A stretch of DNA of 16,285 nt from CBFIJI01 sp965662885 (GTDB lineage Bacteria; Bacteroidota; Bacteroidia; Flavobacteriales; Flavobacteriaceae): NCBI GenBank assembly GCA_965662885.1, contig CBFIJI010000042.1, forward strand, positions 1 to 16,285. The letters run 5' to 3'. A program made the translations under genes and the position numbers. Shown in pieces: positions 1 through 6,698 of the stretch (position 1 is its first letter; each line of letters starts with the position of its first letter). The notes under the pieces are model-generated. The model was given only the letters and a program-made list of their open reading frames with translations. It had not been told where the DNA came from and searched no databases.

Positions 1-239
1 TCCAAAAACCATTGAAGAGGACCTCCAAAAACGTCACTTCGGGTTAGAGATGTTATTTTTTTTGGAGTTAACGTACCAATAAGTAAAGGATCCAAAAAAG
101 CACCGTGATGGTTGGGTGAATAAAGTATCCCGCCTTCTTTAGGAATATTTTTTCTGCCATAAATATTGATCTTTCTAAAGTAGATGAAGTTATAACAGTA
201 CAGTAGATTTTTTATAAAAAAATAGAAAGCGTTTTTCAA
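1..239 (-). CDS. PlsC-type 1-acylglycerol-3-phosphate acyltransferase, N-terminal part (runs off the left edge)
   Basis: This minus-strand reading frame is open for 79 codons from position 239 to the window edge, so only the N-terminal part is visible. Membrane acyltransferases of this family add a fatty acyl chain to lysophosphatidate or a similar glycerolipid. Residues 5-20 are hydrophobic and aromatic, as in a membrane anchor. Then come a segment reading INIYGRKNIPKEGG (25-37) and the acyltransferase signature SPNHHGAFLDPLL (41-53), with H44/H45 and D50 as the presumed catalytic His and Asp. The following part reads SLTRSDVFGGPLQW (64-77), which matches flavobacterial PlsC-like proteins as I know them. 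No in-frame ATG exists. A TAA lies five codons before the TTG at 239-237, which I take as the start. A start further left of the family's usual N-terminus could have been lost, so a truncated gene is possible. Confidence 0.72.
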   Translation of the reverse strand, partial: MKNAFYFFIKNLLYCYNFIYFRKINIYGRKNIPKEGGILYSPNHHGAFLDPLLIGTLTPKKITSLTRSDVFGGPLQWFL

Positions 240-328
240 ATTCCAGAGACGTTATATAAAACAGATGGTAAAATATAGTAAAACCCTTTTGATAACGATA
301 CTATTTTCAAAAAAAAAGACAATTATTA

Positions 329-590
329 CTAAATTACTTTAAAAAGTGCTGCCGCACCCATGCCTCCTCCAACATACATGGTTGAAATTACATATTTTCC
401 ACTCCTTCTTTTTCCTTCAATTCCCAAAGGCTAAAATCATCCATAGAGAGTCCGTTTTGCTTTAATAATTTAGAGTTGGCATAACTTGGTCCAATACCCA
501 CTTTGTCGGGTTCACACCCAGCAAAGGAAATTCCACGATAGATTCCCAATGGAGTAACCTTTGATTTGGCAGCCTTAATTCCACACGCTC
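329..590 (-). pseudogene. Decayed acetyl-CoA acetyltransferase (thiolase) C-terminal remnant
   Basis: Two minus-strand frames together spell the C-terminal part of a classical thiolase. The first frame, from about 582 down to 418, reads GIKAAKSK, then AGCEPDKVGIGP, then a segment ending in SLWEL. The second frame starts at 418 with EGKRRSGKYV and ends in GGGMGAAALFKVI at the TAG (331-329). In intact thiolases roughly 50 residues lie between WEL (normally WELNEAFA) and the EGKRR segment. This includes the catalytic His of the GHP motif, and here it is missing. The junction also shifts the frame by -1. The second catalytic Cys (normally MCxGGG) is Tyr (MYVGGG). A TGA precedes the recognisable part and no N-terminal half with the nucleophilic Cys is present. 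It is certainly non-functional as a thiolase. It lies on the strand opposite to the catabolic operon, upstream of the receptor. Confidence 0.82.
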
Positions 591-725
591 AAACACAGTA
601 TATTTAGAGAATGGGGCATGACCTCCTAGAGTACACCATACCCTTGACAATCAATAGGCGAACCAAAATATTAAATCTTGATTAGGAAGGGGTCAAAAAT
701 GTATTATTTACAGAAATTAATGTCT

Positions 726-740
726 TTTTATGACATAAAA
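726..740. promoter_or_regulatory. Palindrome with 7-bp arms, candidate operator
   Basis: TTTTATG-A-CATAAAA is a perfect inverted repeat with a single central base. Its right half, ACATAAAA (733-740), occurs again as a direct repeat at 761-768 inside a second dyad, 28 bp further on. This arrangement about 130-170 bp ahead of the receptor gene suggests a regulator-binding region. No regulator gene is in the window, and in DNA this AT-rich the repeat could be chance. Confidence 0.35.
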
Positions 741-755
741 GTAGTTATATGAGTT

Positions 756-782
756 GCAAAACATAAAAATATGTTAAATTGC
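756..782. promoter_or_regulatory. Second dyad, overlapping a weak candidate promoter
   Basis: AACATA (760-765), four A bases, and TATGTT (770-775) form a 6-bp inverted repeat. It is flanked by GCAA (756-759) and TTGC (779-782), which extend the symmetry with a three-base offset. The sequence from TTG at 754-756 to TTAAATTG at 774-781 is a poor match to the Bacteroidota promoter (TTTG, about 20 bases, TANNTTTG). If it were the promoter, the dyad would lie inside it and could block RNA polymerase when bound. Confidence 0.3.
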
Positions 783-837
783 TTCCTCTATTATTAAATG
801 AAAATCTAAAAACAAAACAAAAAGTTACCTCAATATC

Positions 838-858
838 TTAAAGGATAAAACCCTTTAA
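838..858 (+). promoter_or_regulatory. Hairpin in the 5' leader of the receptor mRNA
   Basis: TTAAAGG (838-844) pairs perfectly with CCTTTAA (852-858) over a seven-base loop. The hairpin ends about 43 bases before the receptor start codon. It has no T tract after it, so it is not an intrinsic terminator. It may protect the mRNA or affect translation. Function unknown. Confidence 0.3.
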
Positions 859-901
859 AATAACCTGTTACGTTCTTAAAATTTAAAACAATAACTAAAT
901 T

Positions 902-3900
902 ATGAAAACAAAAAACTATCTAAACAAAGTTCTTTTTGCGAGCTTCTTCCTTATGGCAAGTATAGCTTTCGCTCAAAATTCGGTTAGTGGTTCTGTTGTG
1001 GATGCTGAAAACGATCAGCCACTACCTTCGGCCAGTGTAGTCCTTGTAGGGTCCAACACAGGAACAGCTACCGATTTTGACGGTAACTTTACACTAACGA
1101 CCTCAAGGGACTTCCCTTTTACGCTTCAGTTTAGTTCTGTAGGTTTTGCTACACAAACAATTGAAGTAACATCTGCGGATCAAGAAATTAAAGTAGCCAT
1201 GACTTTTGGAAGTTATTTGGACGAGATTGTCATCTCCGCCTCACGTAGATCCGAAAAAGTTTTGGATGCACCAGCTTCGGTATCCGTCATTTCTTCTAGG
1301 GACATCGAAAATTCGGCGCAAGTTACTGACCCTATTCGTAACCTTATCAACGTACCTGGGGTAAGCATTCAACAACAAACAGCCAACTCGCTTAATATTG
1401 AAATGCGTGCCGGTTCTGGAGTCTTCGGAACAAGTACCTTTCCCATTTTGGACTACCGTTATTTAATCACCCCTTCTGCTGGAACTTTCCTTAGCTACCA
1501 AGCGGGTTTATCCAACATTGACATCGATAATATCGAAGTCGTTCGTGGTGCAGCCTCTGCATTATACGGACCAGGGGTAACTTCTGGGGTTGTTCACTTT
1601 AGAACAAAAAGTCCAATTGATCATCCTGGAACAACCATCGAAGCCTTTGGTGGTGAAATGAACACTTTAGGAGCATCCATAAGACATGCCTATGCCAACG
1701 AAAGCAAAACCTTTGGATATAAAATCAACGCACGCTATTCTTCTGGTGACGATTTTGTTTATGATGACGAAAGTGAGTTAACTCAAAATCCTGCATTTAA
1801 TATGTTCAACACCATCCGTAATCCTGTAATTACCAACGGTGCTGTTGATCCTGAATTATCTTACACACAAGGGAATATTGTTTACACAGAATCTGACTTA
1901 GATCCTGATGGTGATGGAAATGTTTTGAGAAATGATTACAGAAACTATTCGGTAAATACTCACCTAGAGTTTCGACCGAATGACAGAACAACAGCCTTCC
2001 TTTCCGGAGGTTTCACAAACGGTGGAGGGGCTTTCTTTAACAGCCAAGGAATTGGGTACACCCAAGGAAACGATTATTGGGCACAAGCTCGAATTCAATC
2101 GGGTGGATTATTCGCTCAAATGTCATATAACTATAATGACGGGGGTAGTGAGGAAGATCCCACTTTCCTTTATGCTACAGGTTTAACACAAACTGCAAAA
2201 CGTACCTCTTTAGAAGGACAAGTTCAGTATGCCTTTGACACACCCAACTTTTTAAATTCTAACTTTGTTGTTGGAACAGATTACCGCTATTCTTCACTCG
2301 ACGGAGAAGGAACGGTTTACGGAAGATTTGAAGATCTTGATGACAACACGATCGTAGGAATCTATGGACAGGGAACCTCGAAATTAGGCGAAAAGTTAGA
2401 TTTGACTTATGCCTTAAGAATGGACCGATTTAACTATGAAGGTTTAGATGACAAAACTGCTTTTGCTCCACGAGTTGCTATGGTGTATAAAGCCAGTCCA
2501 ACAAGTACTTTTAGAGTCTCTTATAACCAATCTAGTTTTGTTCCTTCAGGACTTCAAATGTTTATTGACTTTCCAGTATCGGTTATCGCTCCTGGAATTC
2601 TTGATGTATGGTTAGCAGGACAAACACTATCACAAGGATTTGCTCCCGAAGGACAACAAGTCATTGACGTAAGTATCCCAGGGGTACCTGATCTTCCTGT
2701 TGGAACTCCAGGGCTTCCCTTAGGCGTTGCTTATGGCGCTGTTGCAGCACCGAGCATTTCGGGATATTATGCAGCATTACAAGGGACAGCTGCTGAGCCA
2801 CTTCTTCCTGTACTTCAAAACTTTTTCAACACCTATGCTCCTTCAGCAACTGCGACAACAGGAACTTTGACTCCTTATAATATCTTTAATGGACAAACCA
2901 TGAATAACTGGACGGCAACTCCAGAAGCAGAGATCGGAACATTGACTTCTTGGGAAGTTGGTTATAAAGGTTTATTGGGTAAGAAATTAGGAGTCGCATT
3001 AGATGTTTATACGTATGAAAGAAAAGGTTTTGATCAATTTACTGCAATTGGCCCAACCTATCGTTTAGATAATGCAAACGTTGCTGGTGATCTTGGAAAC
3101 TTGGTAGCTGGTGACCTAGAAGCTTATTTAAGTCAAGCATTACCTGCGGCTTTAACCCCCTCAGTAACTGCTGGTGTAGAAGCAGAGTACACAGCGAATG
3201 GTATTCCAGAAGCTGTTTGGGGAACTGGAGCTCCAGCAGATGCTCTATTTCCTGGCTCTCCAGCCATCGCAGCTGTAGCTGATGTTGTTGCAGTTCAACT
3301 TCCGGGTATTGTAGCCGCTACCTCTGACCTATTGGTCGATGGTGCTAATGCTGCTTTCCAACAAGGAGGTGCAGGTTTTGATGCGCAAGCCTCTGCACTT
3401 TACTCCGTTTTTGGTGCAGTAGAATCTGACCGTGCTCCTAACGATGATGCAACACATATTGCTGCAGGATATAGACGATTTGGAAATGCAACAAGAAGCC
3501 ACGTTGGAGCAGACCTTTCATTAGAATATTATGCAAATAACGACCTTACAATTTGGGGGAACGCTTCTTGGTTAAGTCAAAACGAATGGATTCCAGGTGA
3601 AGACAACGATGATGACCTTCCATTTACCTCTTATTTAAATGCACCGACATTTAAGTTCAGATTAGGAATGAACTATTTCCCTGTCCAAGGCTTAAGAGGA
3701 AGTATTTCTTTCCAACATGACGATGCTTTCTATACGAATCAAGGATTTTTCTCTGGAGTTACTCAGGAAAAAAACTTATTTGATATGAGTGTGGGATATA
3801 AGTTCAATGAAAGTCTTGCTATTGACTTAACAGGAACGAATGTCTTTGATCGTAAGTATCAAACCTATCCTAACTTCCCTTTGATTGGGAGAAGAATTAT

Positions 3901-3925
3901 AGCAAAAGTGACCTATAAGTTCTAA
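902..3925 (+). CDS. TonB-dependent receptor with CarboxypepD_reg-like N-terminal domain
   Basis: This 1007-residue outer-membrane protein should import a ligand using TonB-ExbBD energy. Residues 1-24 are a signal peptide ending in SIAFA before Gln25. Residues 27-100 form a CarboxypepD_reg-like beta-sandwich (GSVVDAENDQPLPSASV, then DFDGNFTL). A probable TonB box is DEIVISA (107-113). The plug domain spans about 118-240 (PASVSVI, then NIEVVRGAASALYGPG at 210-225), and the barrel runs to a C-terminal Phe. Two long segments, 558-665 and 723-845, are unusually rich in Ala, Pro, Gly, Val and Leu and probably form extracellular loops. No SusD-type lipoprotein gene is adjacent, so it is not a SusC/SusD pair. 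A terminator follows 16 bases after the stop. Its position ahead of the CoA-ester catabolic genes suggests that it takes up their substrate, which is inference. A siderophore or vitamin role cannot be excluded. Confidence 0.93.
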   Translation: MKTKNYLNKVLFASFFLMASIAFAQNSVSGSVVDAENDQPLPSASVVLVGSNTGTATDFDGNFTLTTSRDFPFTLQFSSVGFATQTIEVTSADQEIKVAMTFGSYLDEIVISASRRSEKVLDAPASVSVISSRDIENSAQVTDPIRNLINVPGVSIQQQTANSLNIEMRAGSGVFGTSTFPILDYRYLITPSAGTFLSYQAGLSNIDIDNIEVVRGAASALYGPGVTSGVVHFRTKSPIDHPGTTIEAFGGEMNTLGASIRHAYANESKTFGYKINARYSSGDDFVYDDESELTQNPAFNMFNTIRNPVITNGAVDPELSYTQGNIVYTESDLDPDGDGNVLRNDYRNYSVNTHLEFRPNDRTTAFLSGGFTNGGGAFFNSQGIGYTQGNDYWAQARIQSGGLFAQMSYNYNDGGSEEDPTFLYATGLTQTAKRTSLEGQVQYAFDTPNFLNSNFVVGTDYRYSSLDGEGTVYGRFEDLDDNTIVGIYGQGTSKLGEKLDLTYALRMDRFNYEGLDDKTAFAPRVAMVYKASPTSTFRVSYNQSSFVPSGLQMFIDFPVSVIAPGILDVWLAGQTLSQGFAPEGQQVIDVSIPGVPDLPVGTPGLPLGVAYGAVAAPSISGYYAALQGTAAEPLLPVLQNFFNTYAPSATATTGTLTPYNIFNGQTMNNWTATPEAEIGTLTSWEVGYKGLLGKKLGVALDVYTYERKGFDQFTAIGPTYRLDNANVAGDLGNLVAGDLEAYLSQALPAALTPSVTAGVEAEYTANGIPEAVWGTGAPADALFPGSPAIAAVADVVAVQLPGIVAATSDLLVDGANAAFQQGGAGFDAQASALYSVFGAVESDRAPNDDATHIAAGYRRFGNATRSHVGADLSLEYYANNDLTIWGNASWLSQNEWIPGEDNDDDLPFTSYLNAPTFKFRLGMNYFPVQGLRGSISFQHDDAFYTNQGFFSGVTQEKNLFDMSVGYKFNESLAIDLTGTNVFDRKYQTYPNFPLIGRRIIAKVTYKF

Positions 3926-3940
3926 GAAAATTTATCCTTA

Positions 3941-3975
3941 AAAAGGTAACCGTGAAAGCGGTTACCTTTTTTTTT
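3941..3975 (+). terminator. Strong intrinsic terminator after the TonB-dependent receptor
   Basis: AAAAGGTAACCG (3941-3952) pairs perfectly with CGGTTACCTTTT (3959-3970) over the six-base loop TGAAAG, and five further T bases follow (3971-3975). It closes the receptor transcript. The next start codon (ATG at 3987) is only 11 bases after the T tract, so the catabolic operon depends on read-through, on a promoter overlapping this hairpin, or on an internal promoter. Confidence 0.9.
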
Positions 3976-3986
3976 ACCCTTAATTG

Positions 3987-4676
3987 ATGAAAACAGCACA
4001 AAAAATTACCTTGATTACTGGAGCAGCCAAGGGAATTGGGAGTGCAACCGCTTTGGCACTTTCTAAAATGAAAGGGTGTAAAGTCATTATTTCCGATGTT
4101 GACAAAACCGCATTGGAAACCACTATAGCCCTGATTTTAGAAGCTGGAGGCCGCCCTTTAGGAATACGATGGAGTTCCTATTTAAAAAAATTGATTGTGG
4201 CTGATGAGCAAAAAGGAATTCTTACTGTTTCCCTTGAAGACGAGGTAGCAGTCCTTTTTGCAAAACAAAATGGAGTTCCCTTTTATTTTTCTAACAACCT
4301 AGTAGCCACCCAAGATGGGTTTTTGTATTTTACCAATGCTTCTACCCGAATCAAAGATGAAGCTATTAAAAAAGAAACTTGGGGAAGTCATCCCTCTGGT
4401 CGCTTATTGCGTTACGATATCAAAACAAAGGGGTTGACAACCTTAGTTGAACCCCTCTATTTTGGTAATGGGGTAGGTCTTGCAACCGATGAAAGCTTTT
4501 TAACCATTGTAGCAACCCGTGCAGCAACCCTTAAAAAGTATTGGTTAAAAGGTCCTAAAAATGGACAAATTGAAACCACAATTACCTCGACCCATGAGCA
4601 TAAGGGAGCTTTATGTATGGGGTTTAACCTCAATGGGGTCATTTTAAAATATACTATTAATCAAAATTTAAAATAA
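3987..4676 (+). pseudogene. Chimeric ORF: SDR N-terminus fused to a deleted strictosidine-synthase-like beta-propeller
   Basis: The 229-codon frame is open but its parts belong to two families. Residues 4-53 are an SDR Rossmann start with TGAAKGIG (11-18) and an acidic residue after beta-2 (D37), but the rest of the SDR, including NNAG and YxxxK, is absent. From about residue 54 the sequence becomes a strictosidine-synthase-like/SMP-30 propeller: GGRPLGIRW, LIVADEQKGIL, FSNNL, DGFLYFTNAS, SGRLLRYD, NGVGLATDESFL and KKYWLKGPKNG (183-193). The propeller lacks its first part. After residue 196 it jumps to what looks like its last strands (THEHKGALCMG), so about 100 central-to-C-terminal residues are also missing. 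The joint is at GAAGCTGGAGGC (4140-4151), a Glu-Ala-Gly-Gly stretch compatible with both families. An active enzyme is unlikely. The frame ends two bases before the next ATG, so translational coupling may keep it open. TTG at 3984 is an alternative start; ATG at 3987 is preferred. Confidence 0.78.
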
Positions 4677-4678
4677 TT

Positions 4679-5422
4679 ATGTTTAGTTTAGAAGGACAAG
4701 TAGCTATTATTACCGGCGGTGCCCGAGGTATTGGAGAAGGAATTTGCCGTGTATTTTGTAAAGCAGGAGCCACCGTTGCCCTGTGGGATGTAATGGATTC
4801 TGGAGCTGAAACGGCAGCAACCATTTCGGCCGAAGGAGGTAATATTTTCTTTCAAAAAGTGGATATTACTGATGCGGAGTCGGTTAGTCAAGCCGTTGCA
4901 CACCTTATGGAATCCCACGGGAAAATAGATATTTTAATCAATAATGCTGGAATCATTCGGGACCGTTCCTTCATGAAAATGTCACAAGAAGAATGGGACA
5001 CCGTTCTTGACGTCAACCTTACGGGGATGTTTGTAACCACAAAGGCAGTTTTCCCCATAATGAAAGAAGCGGGCTATGGACGTATCATTTCTGCCTCCTC
5101 CATCAATGCCTATCAAGGGGCTTTTGGACAAGCGAACTATGTAACCACAAAAGCCGGTATTACTGGGTTTACCCGAGCCCTTTGCAAAGAAGGTGGAAAA
5201 TATGGAATTACCGTAAATGCGGTTGCTCCCGGGTTTATCAAGTCGGAAATGTCCGATTCTATGCCTGAAGCAGTTATTAAGGCTGGAATTGCGATGATTC
5301 CAGTAGGAAGAATTGGAACGCCAGAGGATATGGGATATGCTTATTTATTCCTCGCCTCCAAAGAAGCCAGTTTTGTTAATGGAATTACCTTACATTCGAA
5401 TGGAGGTGCAATGACCATGTAA
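4679..5422 (+). CDS. Short-chain dehydrogenase/reductase, FabG/PhaB-like
   Basis: The 247-residue protein is a classical SDR of normal length, a soluble NAD(P)-dependent alcohol/ketone oxidoreductase. The cofactor motif is TGGARGIG (12-19), NNAG stands at 88-91, and the catalytic residues are S141, Y154 and K158 (ANYVTTKAG). Asp37 at the end of beta-2 (ALWDVMD) suggests NAD(H) rather than NADP(H). Overall it is closest to FabG and acetoacetyl-CoA reductases, so a hydroxyacyl-CoA/ketoacyl-CoA step is the best guess. In the proposed route it could act at the 3-hydroxy stage or reduce a 4-keto group as LvaD does. It starts two bases after the chimeric frame and ends two bases before the next SDR gene, so all three are almost certainly co-translated. 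The exact substrate cannot be read from the sequence. Confidence 0.9.
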   Translation: MFSLEGQVAIITGGARGIGEGICRVFCKAGATVALWDVMDSGAETAATISAEGGNIFFQKVDITDAESVSQAVAHLMESHGKIDILINNAGIIRDRSFMKMSQEEWDTVLDVNLTGMFVTTKAVFPIMKEAGYGRIISASSINAYQGAFGQANYVTTKAGITGFTRALCKEGGKYGITVNAVAPGFIKSEMSDSMPEAVIKAGIAMIPVGRIGTPEDMGYAYLFLASKEASFVNGITLHSNGGAMTM

Positions 5423-5424
5423 TT

Positions 5425-6201
5425 ATGAAAGGAAGTACAAGAGCTTTATTTGAATTAAAAGGAAAGGTTGCTATAGTGACGGGTTCCAGTAAGGGTATAG
5501 GACTGGCTATCGCCAGAGCCTTAGCCGAATATGGAGCGAAAGTTGTTCTTAGTAGTCGATCCCAAGAAGCCGTTGATACTGCAGCAGCAGAACTTCAAGC
5601 GGAGGGTTATGAAGTGATGGCACAGGCTTGCCATGTGGGAGAGGCCCAACAACGCCAAACCTTAATTGAAAAAACAGTCGCTCATTTTGGCGCAGTTCAT
5701 ATTTTAGTAAATAATGCTGCAATAAATCCTGTTTACAGTACTCTTGATAAAATGGACAGTGGGGTATTTGACAAGATGTTTAATGTTAATGTCAAGGCGG
5801 CATTTGAATTGGCCAACTTGTGTTTTCCCCATATGAAGGAAAGTAATTACGGGTCAATCATTAATATTGCTTCAGTAGAAGGGTTAAAACCCAGTTATGG
5901 TTTGGGCGTTTACAGTATGACCAAATCAGCATTGATTATGCTTACCAAGACACAAGCCAAAGAATGGGGCAAACATGGAATTCGCTCCAATGCTATTTGT
6001 CCAGGCTTAATCAAAACCAAATTCAGTTCGGCTTTGTGGCAGAATGAAGCTCTTTTGGATCAAGTAACGAATCATTTACCGGCAGGACGGGTAGCAGCAC
6101 CCATTGAGATGAGCGGCCTAGCTGTTTATCTTGCCTCTCCAGCGGCAAGTTATACTACTGGAGGAGTATATACCGCCGACGGAGGACATATGACAATTTA
6201 A
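5425..6201 (+). CDS. Short-chain dehydrogenase/reductase, second of the tandem pair
   Basis: This 258-residue classical SDR has TGSSKGIG (19-26), NNAA (96-99) in place of NNAG, and S150, Y163 and K167 (VYSMTKSAL) as catalytic residues. Arg45 after beta-2 (VVLSSRSQEA) points to NADP(H), in contrast to the acidic residue of the preceding SDR. The pair could therefore work in opposite redox directions. It resembles DHRS4-type and gluconate-5-dehydrogenase-like SDRs, and general SDR annotation is the safest. The start at 5425 gives a ten-residue extension before the Rossmann fold. It begins two bases after the previous stop and is followed after ten bases by the MaoC gene. The second SDR is not a recent duplicate of the first, since they differ through most of their length. 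Confidence 0.9.
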   Translation: MKGSTRALFELKGKVAIVTGSSKGIGLAIARALAEYGAKVVLSSRSQEAVDTAAAELQAEGYEVMAQACHVGEAQQRQTLIEKTVAHFGAVHILVNNAAINPVYSTLDKMDSGVFDKMFNVNVKAAFELANLCFPHMKESNYGSIINIASVEGLKPSYGLGVYSMTKSALIMLTKTQAKEWGKHGIRSNAICPGLIKTKFSSALWQNEALLDQVTNHLPAGRVAAPIEMSGLAVYLASPAASYTTGGVYTADGGHMTI

Positions 6202-6211
6202 AAATAGCACA

Positions 6212-6691
6212 ATGGAACGAACACAAAAGCCTTACGCCACTCACTTAAAACACTTAGCCGATTTAGAACATTATGTGGGTAAAGAATTGGGACTTACAGA
6301 CTGGCGTAAAATGACCCAAGAGCGCATCAATGATTTTGCTGAAGCCACAGAAGATTTTCACTGGATTCATCTAGATCAAGAACGTGCCGCTAAAGAGTCC
6401 CCCTATAAAACAACTATTGCACACGGCTTTTTGGTCTTGTCAATGGCATCAAAAATGACTTATGATACCTATTCGATTGGTGATGTCAATATGGGAGTCA
6501 ATTACGGGCTGGATAAAGTTCGTTTTCCCAATGCAACTCGATCAGGAGCCCTTCTACGCGGACGAGTTTCTTTAATGGAATACGAAACAATTCCGGGAGG
6601 CGCCAAATATAAAGTCAGTGTTGTATTTGAATTAGAAGGACAAGAAAAGCCCGCTTGTGTGGCTGAATTTTTAGCAATCGCATATAATTAA
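6212..6691 (+). CDS. MaoC-family (R)-specific enoyl-CoA hydratase
   Basis: The 159-residue protein has the single hot-dog fold of MaoC/PhaJ hydratases and the normal length for the family. The hydratase signature is visible as ATEDFHWIHLD (45-55) followed by TTIAHGFLVLS (67-77). Asp48 and His53 have the five-residue spacing of the catalytic Asp and His of PhaJ. Such enzymes hydrate trans-2-enoyl-CoA to (R)-3-hydroxyacyl-CoA in the cytosol. Within this operon it is the best candidate for the hydration step, because the neighbouring crotonase lacks the hydratase glutamates. Ten bases separate it from the SDR gene and seven from the crotonase gene. Confidence 0.9.
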   Translation: MERTQKPYATHLKHLADLEHYVGKELGLTDWRKMTQERINDFAEATEDFHWIHLDQERAAKESPYKTTIAHGFLVLSMASKMTYDTYSIGDVNMGVNYGLDKVRFPNATRSGALLRGRVSLMEYETIPGGAKYKVSVVFELEGQEKPACVAEFLAIAYN

Positions 6692-6698
6692 AAACCTT

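Larger units (their letters stand above)
591..901. other. Non-coding region upstream of the TonB-dependent receptor
   Basis: I see no gene here on either strand. The part at 591-660 may hold further thiolase-locus debris, because the minus strand is full of stops in the frame of the remnant, but I cannot identify it. The part at 661-901 is very AT-rich and holds the inverted repeats and leader hairpin listed separately. The last 60 bases before the receptor ATG are A-rich without a Shine-Dalgarno sequence, as is usual in Bacteroidota. Confidence 0.6.

Noticed and set aside
462..650. Minus-strand 62-codon ORF
   Set aside because: It overlaps the thiolase remnant in another frame. The thiolase-like residues are read in a different frame, so this ORF is a shadow.
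3984..3986. TTG as start of the chimeric frame
   Set aside because: ATG follows immediately at 3987 and is the more usual start; the TTG would add only one residue.
902..4676. SusC/SusD-type polysaccharide utilisation locus
   Set aside because: The receptor has a CarboxypepD_reg-like domain, but no SusD lipoprotein, glycoside hydrolase or sulfatase gene is present.
4679..6201. Recent tandem duplication of the two SDR genes
   Set aside because: They differ in cofactor residues and most of the sequence outside family motifs, so they are old paralogues or separately recruited.
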